6,479 nt of DNA from an uncultured Collinsella sp. (GTDB lineage: Bacteria; Actinomycetota; Coriobacteriia; Coriobacteriales; Coriobacteriaceae). Below, piece by piece: positions 1-5,717 of the stretch. A model generated the notes under the pieces. The model was not told where the DNA came from. It saw only the letters and a program-made list of their open reading frames with translations, and searched no databases. Each line of letters begins with the position of its first letter. Positions within the stretch are counted from its first letter, which is position 1. Both the position numbers and the translations under genes were made by a program. The DNA lies in contig CAUBTS010000095.1 of NCBI GenBank assembly GCA_958438955.1, positions 1 to 6,479 on the forward strand. Reading direction: 5' to 3'.

Positions 1-2090
1 ATCTTTTCCACGCGAACGGCGTTTTCCTGGGTGAGCGCAGCGCCCGTCAACGGGTCCCAACGCAACGGCGTATGGTCGAGCGGACCCACGCCCAAGGCTT
101 GAGCGCCACCGACATCGGCGCCAAACGAACGCCCGCCGGGAGCGGCCGAGGTGAAGATGCACGCCGGATGCAGATACGGCGTCGTCTCCACGCGCACGCG
201 ATCGCGGCCCATATCGCTCACGAGTTCGACGACCTCGCCGTCGGCGATGCCCATGTGCGCAGCAGCATCGGCATTCATCTGCACGGCATCCAGATCCGAG
301 CCCGCCTCGGCGGCACCCGCCGCAGCAAGTCTGCGCGAAGTGTGCGACTCAAAGGGTCGGTTGCCGCTAATGAGGCGAAACATCCCCGGCCCTGGCTCCA
401 CCATCGGGGCAATCCAGCCGGGCACACGACCCAGGCCGGCGCGCTCCCATACATCGCTTACCAGCGCAATCTTGCCGCCGTCGAGCGGAATCACAGGCTC
501 GCCCGTACGCGGCGGCAGTTGCACGCCCGTGTCAGCCCAACCGCGCTCCTTGAGCGCAGTGAGGTCGATCCCAAACGGAGCCACCTGGGCAGCCGCCAGA
601 TCGTCAGACGTAAACTGGAAGTACTCGCCCACGCCGCAGGCCGCAGCCAACCCGGCAAAGATCTCCCGACCGGGACGCGTGTCGCCATGCAACACGGGCA
701 GCACGGCGTTGCGGTAGAACACGCGCGCGTCGTTGCGGCCCACGACCGTTCCCACACCGCGGTCGGCCTCCAGATACGTCACGTCGGGCAGCACGAAATC
801 AGAAGCACGCGCCGTCTCGGACCAGCGAATATCAATCGTCACGAGCAAGTCGAGCTGCTGCAAAATACTCAACCAAGCCTGTGCATTGCCATAGCCCGCA
901 CCGGGGTTACTGGCATAGACGATGAGCCCACGCAAATCGCCGGCAAGAATCGACTGGCCGATGGTCGTGCACAGGCCGCGCACCGGATCGACCAGTGGAT
1001 AGCGCTCGGACCCCAGCTTGGGTCCGCGAGGCACCGGCGGCGTCGCAAAGCGTGCGGGATCGAGGTCGCCCAACACAAGCGGCGTGGGCGGATTGAGGGC
1101 GCCGCCCGCGTGTCCGATGCAGCCCAGCAGCACATCGACCAAGCAGATAGCGCGCGCGGTCTGGGTGCTATTGGCATACGCGATACCGATGCCACCATGA
1201 AAACCCGCATCCACCACAGCGGCAGGCGCGGCGGCAGCGAGATCGCGCGCCGTGGCGACAATCTCTGCGGCCGGCACGTCGCACATCGACTCGGCCCACT
1301 CGGGCGTCCAAGCACTGGCCGCCTGCACCAGCTCGTCAAAACCCGTGGTATAGCGGGCAACGAACTCGTGGTCGTACAGGCCCTCGGCAATGAGCACGTG
1401 GACAATACCCAACAGCAGCGCCAAGTCGCAGCCCGGACGCACGCGGAGCCAGCGATCGGCAAGCGCGGCCGAACCGCTGCGCCGGGGGTCAACCACGATG
1501 ATCTTCGCCCCGCGCCGGCGCGCATCGTTGAGCGCATCGACGGCCCCCATCGTCGATGAATCGACGATGGAACGCCCCAGGTACATGATGCAGTCGGTAT
1601 GCGCCAGGTCGGAGGCGGGGCTGTAGCCCAGGCTGTGCTCCCATCCGGTGAGACGACTTACCTCGCAGGCACCATCGGCACCGTACACGTTGGGCGAACC
1701 CAGCGCATGCATAAAGCGATAGGCCCAGTAGCGGTCGAACGAGGGAACGCCGAGCGTCATGCCCAGTGCACGAGGCCCGCACTCGTCAACAATCCCCAAA
1801 AGACGCTCGGCAATCTGCGCGAACGCCTCGTCCCAGGTAATCGCATCGAACCCCGAGCCATCCCGGCGGCGTCGCATGGGGTGCACAATGCGGTCACGCT
1901 CGTCAAACGGCATTGCCAGGCGATGCCGTCCGCGGGCGCACAGGGCACGCGCCGCGCACGGATGCCCCGGCACCGGCAACTCGGCCACCACACGTCCATC
2001 CTCAACATGGGCCGCAAAGGCGCAATCGGCATAGCATCCCCCGCATGTCGTCACCACGGAGCGACCGTCATGCATAGTTCTCGATGCCAT
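1..2090 (-). CDS. Molybdopterin (bis-MGD) oxidoreductase catalytic subunit, 3' end cut by window edge; PsrA/PhsA-like rather than typical FdhF
   Basis: I translated this by hand on the minus strand: 696 codons are open from ATG 2090 to the left edge, with no stop or frameshift. The N-terminus has a canonical 4Fe-4S motif, C16-x2-C19-x3-C23-x27-C51, followed by A-R-G. The molybdopterin core shows a VVDPRR stretch near residue 199, PGCDLALLLG near 219, an N-P pair at 395-396 and a DVTYLEAD segment near 436. The C-terminal dinucleotide-binding domain begins near residue 570 (LISGNRPFESHTSRR). The likely Mo ligand is C142 in GACEVSR. E. coli FdhF has Sec followed by His-Gly-Pro there, and a Lys where this protein has R53. 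No twin-arginine signal is present, so a cytoplasmic location is inferred. The family usually runs to about 700 residues or more, so little should be missing. A formate dehydrogenase role is possible from context, but the motifs favour the polysulfide/thiosulfate reductase branch. The family call is secure; the substrate is not. Confidence 0.9.
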   Translation of the reverse strand, partial: MASRTMHDGRSVVTTCGGCYADCAFAAHVEDGRVVAELPVPGHPCAARALCARGRHRLAMPFDERDRIVHPMRRRRDGSGFDAITWDEAFAQIAERLLGIVDECGPRALGMTLGVPSFDRYWAYRFMHALGSPNVYGADGACEVSRLTGWEHSLGYSPASDLAHTDCIMYLGRSIVDSSTMGAVDALNDARRRGAKIIVVDPRRSGSAALADRWLRVRPGCDLALLLGIVHVLIAEGLYDHEFVARYTTGFDELVQAASAWTPEWAESMCDVPAAEIVATARDLAAAAPAAVVDAGFHGGIGIAYANSTQTARAICLVDVLLGCIGHAGGALNPPTPLVLGDLDPARFATPPVPRGPKLGSERYPLVDPVRGLCTTIGQSILAGDLRGLIVYASNPGAGYGNAQAWLSILQQLDLLVTIDIRWSETARASDFVLPDVTYLEADRGVGTVVGRNDARVFYRNAVLPVLHGDTRPGREIFAGLAAACGVGEYFQFTSDDLAAAQVAPFGIDLTALKERGWADTGVQLPPRTGEPVIPLDGGKIALVSDVWERAGLGRVPGWIAPMVEPGPGMFRLISGNRPFESHTSRRLAAAGAAEAGSDLDAVQMNADAAAHMGIADGEVVELVSDMGRDRVRVETTPYLHPACIFTSAAPGGRSFGADVGGAQALGVGPLDHTPLRWDPLTGAALTQENAVRVEK

Positions 2091-2100
2091 CTCGATTATT

Positions 2101-2106
2101 CCTTCC
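2101..2106 (-). promoter_or_regulatory. Ribosome binding site deciding the oxidoreductase start
   Basis: On the minus strand GGAAGG lies 10 nt before ATG 2090. A second in-frame ATG at 2075 has no comparable site upstream, so 2090 is preferred. Confidence 0.7.
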
Positions 2107-2109
2107 AGC

Positions 2110-2193
2110 TCAGGGGTTCAGGCCCCACCGCACCACAGCTCTGCCGCCAGCTGCCGCGACGCAAAGCCCGCAGCATCTACCGCAGCAAGACAT
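2110..2193 (-). CDS. Candidate 27-residue cysteine-rich peptide or leader ORF
   Basis: On the minus strand an ATG at 2193-2191 opens a 27-codon frame ending in TGA at 2112-2110. Five cysteines fall in the first 11 residues (C3, C4, C7, C8, C11; pattern CCxxCCxxC), followed by an Ala/Gly/Val-rich tail ending WGLNP. GGGAGG sits 6 nt before the ATG, an ideal Shine-Dalgarno distance. The stop is 19 nt before the oxidoreductase ATG, so translation could be coupled to it. I do not recognise a family. It could be a small metal- or cluster-binding peptide, a cysteine-sensing leader peptide, or a chance frame in GC-rich DNA. The GGGAGG is also the 3' arm of the stem-loop just upstream, so its match to a ribosome site may be accidental. 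Confidence 0.4.
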   Translation of the reverse strand: MSCCGRCCGLCVAAAGGRAVVRWGLNP

Positions 2194-2198
2194 GAAGA

Positions 2199-2230
2199 GC
2201 CTCCCAAAAGGCAAACGCCCCTCGGGAGGC
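2199..2230 (-). terminator. Stem-loop after focA; possible intrinsic terminator or RBS-masking hairpin
   Basis: GCCTCCC at 2199-2205 pairs perfectly with GGGAGGC at 2224-2230 (7 bp, mostly G-C). An inner 3-bp GGC/GCC pairing closes a GTTT loop in the RNA sense. It lies 20 nt past the tandem TAA stops of focA. The tract after the stem on the minus strand is only TCTTC, a poor U-run, so termination may be partial. The 3' arm contains the GGGAGG ribosome site of the small Cys-rich ORF and could mask it. Apart from this hairpin, the small ORF and the RBS, I see no convincing promoter in the 160-nt spacer. Confidence 0.5.
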
Positions 2231-2250
2231 CCGTACGTCATTCCGGCTTA

Positions 2251-3090
2251 TTACGCCTCGGACTTCTTGGCGTAGACAAACCAGTAGCCGAGCGCGACCA
2301 GAACCGCGCCGCCCACGATGTTGCCCAGCGTGGCGGCGGACAGGTTAAACGCAATGCCCGCAGCGTTGAGCGCATCGGCGCCGGCGACGTCGGCACCGTA
2401 ACCGCATGCATGCATCACGGCGCCCATAGGCAAAAAGTACATGTTGGCGACGCAGTGTTCAAAACCGCAGGCCACAAAGGCAGCGATGGGCAGCAAAATG
2501 CCCACAACCTTATCGACCACGGTCTTGCCGGCGGTACCGATCCACACGGCCAGGCACACAAAGATGTTGCACAGGATGCCGCGGAAGAAGATCGTCACCC
2601 AGTCGATCGTCACCTTGCCGGCGGCGACGCTCACCATGGAGTTGGCGACCGCCTCGCCGTTGAGCTTATAGATGCCGGCCATGTACACCAAAAAGACGAT
2701 GAACAGAGCACCGACAAAATTGCCGACCCACACGACGATCCATGCCTTAAGCATCTGGACCAAGGTGATCTTTTTGCTCTTGAGCGCGCAGACCATAAGC
2801 GAATTGCCGGTGAACAGCTCAGCGCCGCACACCAGCACCAGCACCAGGCCCAGGCAAAAGCACAGGCCGCCCACGACGCGCTGGGCACCCCAGCCCAGCG
2901 TGCTGTCGCTCAAAAACACCGTAAAGAACAGGCCGCCGAAGGCGATAAACGCGCCGGCGAACATTGCCAACAGAAAGGCCTTAGCGACCGGCAGGTTAGC
3001 CTTGGTCACGCCGGCGGCCTCGGTCTTGGCCTCGATCGCGGCGGGCGCCAGGCAATCGGGAGCGGAATATTCTGCCTTGGAATCTGCCAT
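2251..3090 (-). CDS. focA: Formate/nitrite transporter (FNT) family channel, probable formate channel FocA
   Basis: This 279-residue inner-membrane protein is close to the length of E. coli FocA (285). It shows six hydrophobic segments, near residues 35-60, 70-87, 115-137, 165-184, 191-210 and 245-272. The FNT signature CGAELFTGN is at 88-96, in the loop that breaks the second helix. GFEHCVANMYFLPMG (from 209) carries H212, the counterpart of FocA His209 that governs pH-dependent formate passage. FNT proteins are pentamers, and this one would import or release formate for the adjacent hydrogenlyase. The start chosen is ATG 3090. An in-frame TTG at 3123 would add 11 residues, but its upstream AGGAG is only 3 nt away. 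The RBS of the chosen start is weak (AGGAAAGAAG, spacing about 8-11). The gene lies 39 nt after hycI, which suggests the same operon, and ends in two tandem TAA codons. Nitrite or another small anion cannot be excluded from sequence; formate is inferred from context. Confidence 0.92.
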   Translation of the reverse strand: MADSKAEYSAPDCLAPAAIEAKTEAAGVTKANLPVAKAFLLAMFAGAFIAFGGLFFTVFLSDSTLGWGAQRVVGGLCFCLGLVLVLVCGAELFTGNSLMVCALKSKKITLVQMLKAWIVVWVGNFVGALFIVFLVYMAGIYKLNGEAVANSMVSVAAGKVTIDWVTIFFRGILCNIFVCLAVWIGTAGKTVVDKVVGILLPIAAFVACGFEHCVANMYFLPMGAVMHACGYGADVAGADALNAAGIAFNLSAATLGNIVGGAVLVALGYWFVYAKKSEA

Positions 3091-3129
3091 GTCAATCACT
3101 TCTTTCCTAATCAGCAGGGACAAGCGCTC

Positions 3130-3633
3130 CTATAGCTCCTGCCCCAAGCGGACAAAGTGGGAAAAGTCGTTGGCGGCCACGGCGTCATACACGGCGTCGA
3201 CGGCCTCAAAGACCTCCGGGGACATGGGGTTATAGAACTCCGTATCGCCCGGCTGAATCCCTATGAAGACGATATCTTCGCACGATTGCTCGATTTCTTC
3301 GATCAGAATCGACAAGGGAAGCGAATGCGTGGTGAACATCGACTTGCGGGCCACGTCACGTTTGTCGAGCAAGCGGATGGCGCCGACGGGCAGCGCCATG
3401 TCGGCGGCATCGACCAACACCAGGCGCGGCGGACGCTCGCGCTTGACCTCGATGATGTCGTCCTCGGGCGTTTGCCCACCGTCGATGGTGTACCAACCGG
3501 CGATGGGCGTGTCCTCCATCTTTTTGGAGAGCACGGGGCCGGCGGCATCGTCGGCGCGCAGCACGCTTCCCGCCGTGAGCACAATGCCCGCAAACGGGGC
3601 GCCGTTCACACGGCCATCCACAACGCGACCCAT
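3130..3633 (-). CDS. hycI: Hydrogenase maturation endopeptidase HycI
   Basis: This 167-residue cytoplasmic aspartic-type protease removes the C-terminal extension of the hydrogenase large subunit HycE once nickel is inserted. It aligns by eye with E. coli HycI (156 residues) across nearly its whole length. The three nickel-sensing residues of that enzyme (Asp16, Asp62, His90) correspond to D29 in RADDAAGP, D75 in LVLVDAADM and H103 in FTTHSLP, a constant offset of 13. Other shared blocks are IDGGQTPEDDI and FIGIQPGDTEFYNPM. The usual N-terminal Gly-Asn of the family is Gly-Ser here. The ATG overlaps the hycH stop by one base (TAATG), and a GGGGAGG site at 3642-3648 supports this start. The roughly 13 extra N-terminal residues relative to E. 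coli are unexplained. Its partner HycE is encoded in the same operon and carries the expected cleavable tail. Confidence 0.96.
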   Translation of the reverse strand: MGRVVDGRVNGAPFAGIVLTAGSVLRADDAAGPVLSKKMEDTPIAGWYTIDGGQTPEDDIIEVKRERPPRLVLVDAADMALPVGAIRLLDKRDVARKSMFTTHSLPLSILIEEIEQSCEDIVFIGIQPGDTEFYNPMSPEVFEAVDAVYDAVAANDFSHFVRLGQEL

Positions 3634-4214
3634 TACTGTAGCCTCCCCGTCAGATACACGCCCGACACATCGCGCACGCGCTCAACCAGATCGCGAAACT
3701 TCATTAAGAACGCGACCTGCTGGGCATGCAGGCCAAAGTCGTCATCGAACACCGAGATGCCGGCCTTGGCCGAACCGCGAAAACCGCGATCGTCGAGCAG
3801 CGTGTCGCAGGCCTCGAGCAGCGACGGCACCGCCGCCTTGTCGAGCTGGCACTCGCCAAAGGAGCGGATGGCCTTGAACTTGGTCTTGGCCTCCCCCTCC
3901 GGCAGCGCGTCGACGAGCGAATAGAACACGTTCACCGGCACCGACAGGCGCGGCTCAAAGCAGTCGAGCACGCCGGTGTGGTGGCCCACGGCGAGCGTGT
4001 AGTACAGCACGTCGCAGGCCTCCTGGGGAACGTCTTCCTCGGTCTCCACAAACTTACGCGTGAGCTCATAGAAGACCACCTGGTCGGGCGTATGGCCCAG
4101 GCAGGGGTCGGCGACGCCCTCGGCGGCCTCGTCGCTTGCGCGCGAGGCATCGCCAAAAGAGCCGCCGAGCATGCCGGGACCCGCAAAGTAACCAGAGCGG
4201 TCCGTGAGCTCCAT
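3633..4214 (-). CDS. hycH: Formate hydrogenlyase maturation protein HycH, with N-terminal extension
   Basis: The product has 193 residues. From residue 46 on it matches E. coli HycH (136 residues; HyfJ is the paralogue): VVFYELTRKF, then LYYTLAVGHHTGVLDC, and a C-terminal segment ending in a VYLTGRL-like stretch. HycH is needed for maturation of HycE in E. coli; its biochemical role is not settled. The first 41 or so residues have no counterpart in E. coli HycH and are Gly/Ala/Asp-rich with one Cys (C38). The start is supported by GGAGGT 6 nt upstream and by the ATG directly abutting the hycG TAG stop with no gap, an arrangement typical of coupled translation. The stop overlaps the hycI start. 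The family call is strong; the function of the extension is unknown. Confidence 0.92.
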   Translation of the reverse strand: MELTDRSGYFAGPGMLGGSFGDASRASDEAAEGVADPCLGHTPDQVVFYELTRKFVETEEDVPQEACDVLYYTLAVGHHTGVLDCFEPRLSVPVNVFYSLVDALPEGEAKTKFKAIRSFGECQLDKAAVPSLLEACDTLLDDRGFRGSAKAGISVFDDDFGLHAQQVAFLMKFRDLVERVRDVSGVYLTGRLQ

Positions 4215-4997
4215 CTAGCGACCTCCGGCCAGCACCAGATCCTGCAGCGCCGAGTACACCTCGACGCGGCGCGGATCGTCCTGCTTATCGATGAGCAGCG
4301 CCATGGCACCGCGGATATCGCCCTTGGGCGCGCCCTCGAGCGTATCCATAAACTCGTTGGCCAGATCGCGGCCGTAACGGTAGCCGCTCATGGCGCGAGC
4401 CTCGCGCTCGATGGCAACGCGCAGCTTGTACGGCACGCCGGGGTGCAGGATATCGGCCTGCTCGCCGGCGGCCTCCACCGTGGTCTCGGCATGGAGCTTT
4501 TGGTCCAGCAGACCGAGCGCCATGGCAAAGCCGTAGACGGTCTGCGCAGGGCTGGGCGGGCAGCCGGGAATGTAGACGTCGACCGGCAGAATCTTATCCG
4601 TGCCGCCCCAGACGCAGTAGTTGTCGTAGAAGATGCCGCCGGTGCAGCCGCACGCGCCATAGGACACCACGATCTTGGGATCGGGTGCGGCCTCAAACGC
4701 GCGCAGGGCCGGCATGCGCATGGCACGCGTCACGGCGCCGGTGTACAGCAGCACATCGGCGTGACGGGGCGAGGGCACGACCTTGATGCCAAAGCGCTCG
4801 ACGTCAAAGACGGGCGTGATGGAACCGAAGATCTCGATCTCGCAGCCGTTGCAGCCGCCGCAGTCGACACGGTAGACGTACACCGAGCGCTTGATCTTCT
4901 TAAGAAGGGTCGCCTTGGCCTTCTCGATGCTCTCGTCGAGCTCGATCTTGGTCGGGCGGTACTGAAGCCGCTCGGGCAAAAGCGTGGGTTCGGCCAT
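4215..4997 (-). CDS. hycG: Formate hydrogenlyase Ni-Fe hydrogenase small subunit HycG (NuoB-like)
   Basis: This 260-residue protein is the group 4 hydrogenase small subunit, homologous to NuoB of complex I. It holds the [4Fe-4S] cluster nearest the Ni-Fe site and passes electrons from HycF to HycE. Visible motifs are DCGGCNGCEIEIFGS with candidate ligands C49 and C52, SYGACGCTGGIFYDNY with C116, and YIPGCPPSP with C146. E. coli HycG has about 255 residues, so the length is normal. No signal peptide is present, as expected for a cytoplasm-facing enzyme. The start is fixed by AAGGAGG at 5005-5011, 7 nt before the ATG and inside the last codons of hycF. The gap to hycF is 2 nt, and the TAG stop abuts the hycH ATG. 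An extra Cys in the third motif (C118) and another at C46 are not standard ligands. HyfI is the equally close paralogue name. Confidence 0.97.
   Translation of the reverse strand: MAEPTLLPERLQYRPTKIELDESIEKAKATLLKKIKRSVYVYRVDCGGCNGCEIEIFGSITPVFDVERFGIKVVPSPRHADVLLYTGAVTRAMRMPALRAFEAAPDPKIVVSYGACGCTGGIFYDNYCVWGGTDKILPVDVYIPGCPPSPAQTVYGFAMALGLLDQKLHAETTVEAAGEQADILHPGVPYKLRVAIEREARAMSGYRYGRDLANEFMDTLEGAPKGDIRGAMALLIDKQDDPRRVEVYSALQDLVLAGGR
4221..4226 (-). promoter_or_regulatory. Ribosome binding site supporting the extended hycH start
   Basis: GGAGGT lies within the last codons of hycG, 6 nt before the hycH ATG at 4214. It argues that the N-terminal extension of HycH is really translated rather than a misassigned start. 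Confidence 0.75.
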
Positions 4998-4999
4998 GG

Positions 5000-5716
5000 T
5001 TACTCCTCCTTCGTTTCAAAATCCATGATGATGCCCTCGACCGGCGCCGGACCGGCGGGAATCTCGGGCGCATCGGGGTTGAGCTCGCGGTCGATATACT
5101 CCGGGTTCACACCGTGGCCGCCCAGATACTCCATGCCGGGGCCCTGGGGCTCACCGGACGCAAGCGTCTCGTTGGCAGCCATGCCGTGCGCGTTGCCGGT
5201 CTTTACGGCCGAGGCGGCGCGCAGGGCGTCGAGCTCGCGCTTGCACTCCTGGCACATACCGACGGTACGGGCGGCCTGCTCGGCCTCCATGCCGCCGGCC
5301 TTTTGCAGCAGGCGCTTGGCGTAGTCGATCTCCTTGTGCGGGGCGAACGGCTTGCCGCAGCGCGAGCAGTGCTCGAGCGTGTAGACGCTCTTGCTGGTGA
5401 GGTCGTCCTTGCTCATGACGGCCAGCTCAAACTCCTCGGTGAGCTTGATGGCCTCCATGGGGCAGGCTTCCTCACAGCGGCCGCAAAAGATGCAGCGACC
5501 GTAGTCGATCGACCAGGTGATGGTATCGGCCGCAAGGTCGGTGTCCATGCGAATGGCATCGGCCGGGCACGCCACGCCGCAGGCTCCACAGGCGATGCAG
5601 AGCTCGGCATTGTGCTCGGGCTTGCCGCGCATGTCCTTGTTGGTGGGGAACGGCGCAAACGGGTACTTGACCGTCGCGTCACCGGCCTTGGCGTTAACCT
5701 TCCAAAGCTTCAGCAT
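5000..5716 (-). CDS. hycF: Formate hydrogenlyase iron-sulfur subunit HycF, with long C-terminal tail
   Basis: This 238-residue NuoI-like ferredoxin subunit carries electrons between the formate-oxidising arm and HycG. Two [4Fe-4S] motifs are complete: C40, C43, C46, C50-Pro and C75, C78, C81, C85-Pro. A second metal-type pair follows, C117-x2-C120 in CSRCGKPFAPHKEIDYA and C155-x2-C158 in CQECKR, which matches the corresponding region of E. coli HycF well. E. coli HycF has about 180 residues; here some 78 follow the last Cys pair, a Gly/Pro/Glu-rich tail with no recognisable domain. The start is ATG 5716. The frame is open further upstream to 5839, but that stretch is the hycE tail read in another frame. 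AGGAGG at 5726-5731 and similarity to the HycF N-terminus from this Met decide it. The gene follows the hycE stop after 1 nt and precedes hycG by 2 nt. HyfH is the alternative paralogue name. Confidence 0.96.
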   Translation of the reverse strand: MLKLWKVNAKAGDATVKYPFAPFPTNKDMRGKPEHNAELCIACGACGVACPADAIRMDTDLAADTITWSIDYGRCIFCGRCEEACPMEAIKLTEEFELAVMSKDDLTSKSVYTLEHCSRCGKPFAPHKEIDYAKRLLQKAGGMEAEQAARTVGMCQECKRELDALRAASAVKTGNAHGMAANETLASGEPQGPGMEYLGGHGVNPEYIDRELNPDAPEIPAGPAPVEGIIMDFETKEE

Positions 5717-5717
5717 A

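Noticed and set aside
72..1559. Long plus-strand open frame of 495 codons
   Set aside because: It is antisense to the molybdopterin oxidoreductase, whose minus-strand frame shows clear family motifs throughout. The plus-strand product is Arg/His/Ala-rich with no recognisable domain, as expected for a GC-rich shadow frame.
1..2090. Selenocysteine (in-frame TGA) in the molybdenum enzyme
   Set aside because: All 696 codons were read and none is TGA; the likely Mo ligand is an ordinary Cys codon at residue 142.
2113..2126. Short GGGG/CCCC inverted repeat near the oxidoreductase RBS
   Set aside because: It is only a 4-bp stem with a 6-nt loop, which is expected by chance in this base composition.
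3091..3123. Alternative TTG start of focA adding 11 residues
   Set aside because: The upstream AGGAG is only 3 nt from the TTG, which is a rarer start codon, and the extra residues are not part of the family. It cannot be fully excluded because the RBS of the ATG at 3090 is weak.
2410..3135. Plus-strand open frame of 241 codons, His/Gln/Asp-rich
   Set aside because: It mirrors the focA coding strand; FocA is well supported by its FNT motifs.
3726..5324. Long plus-strand open frame of 532 codons
   Set aside because: It runs antisense across hycH, hycG and hycF, all recognised on the minus strand. Its length reflects codon bias of those genes and it shows no family motif.
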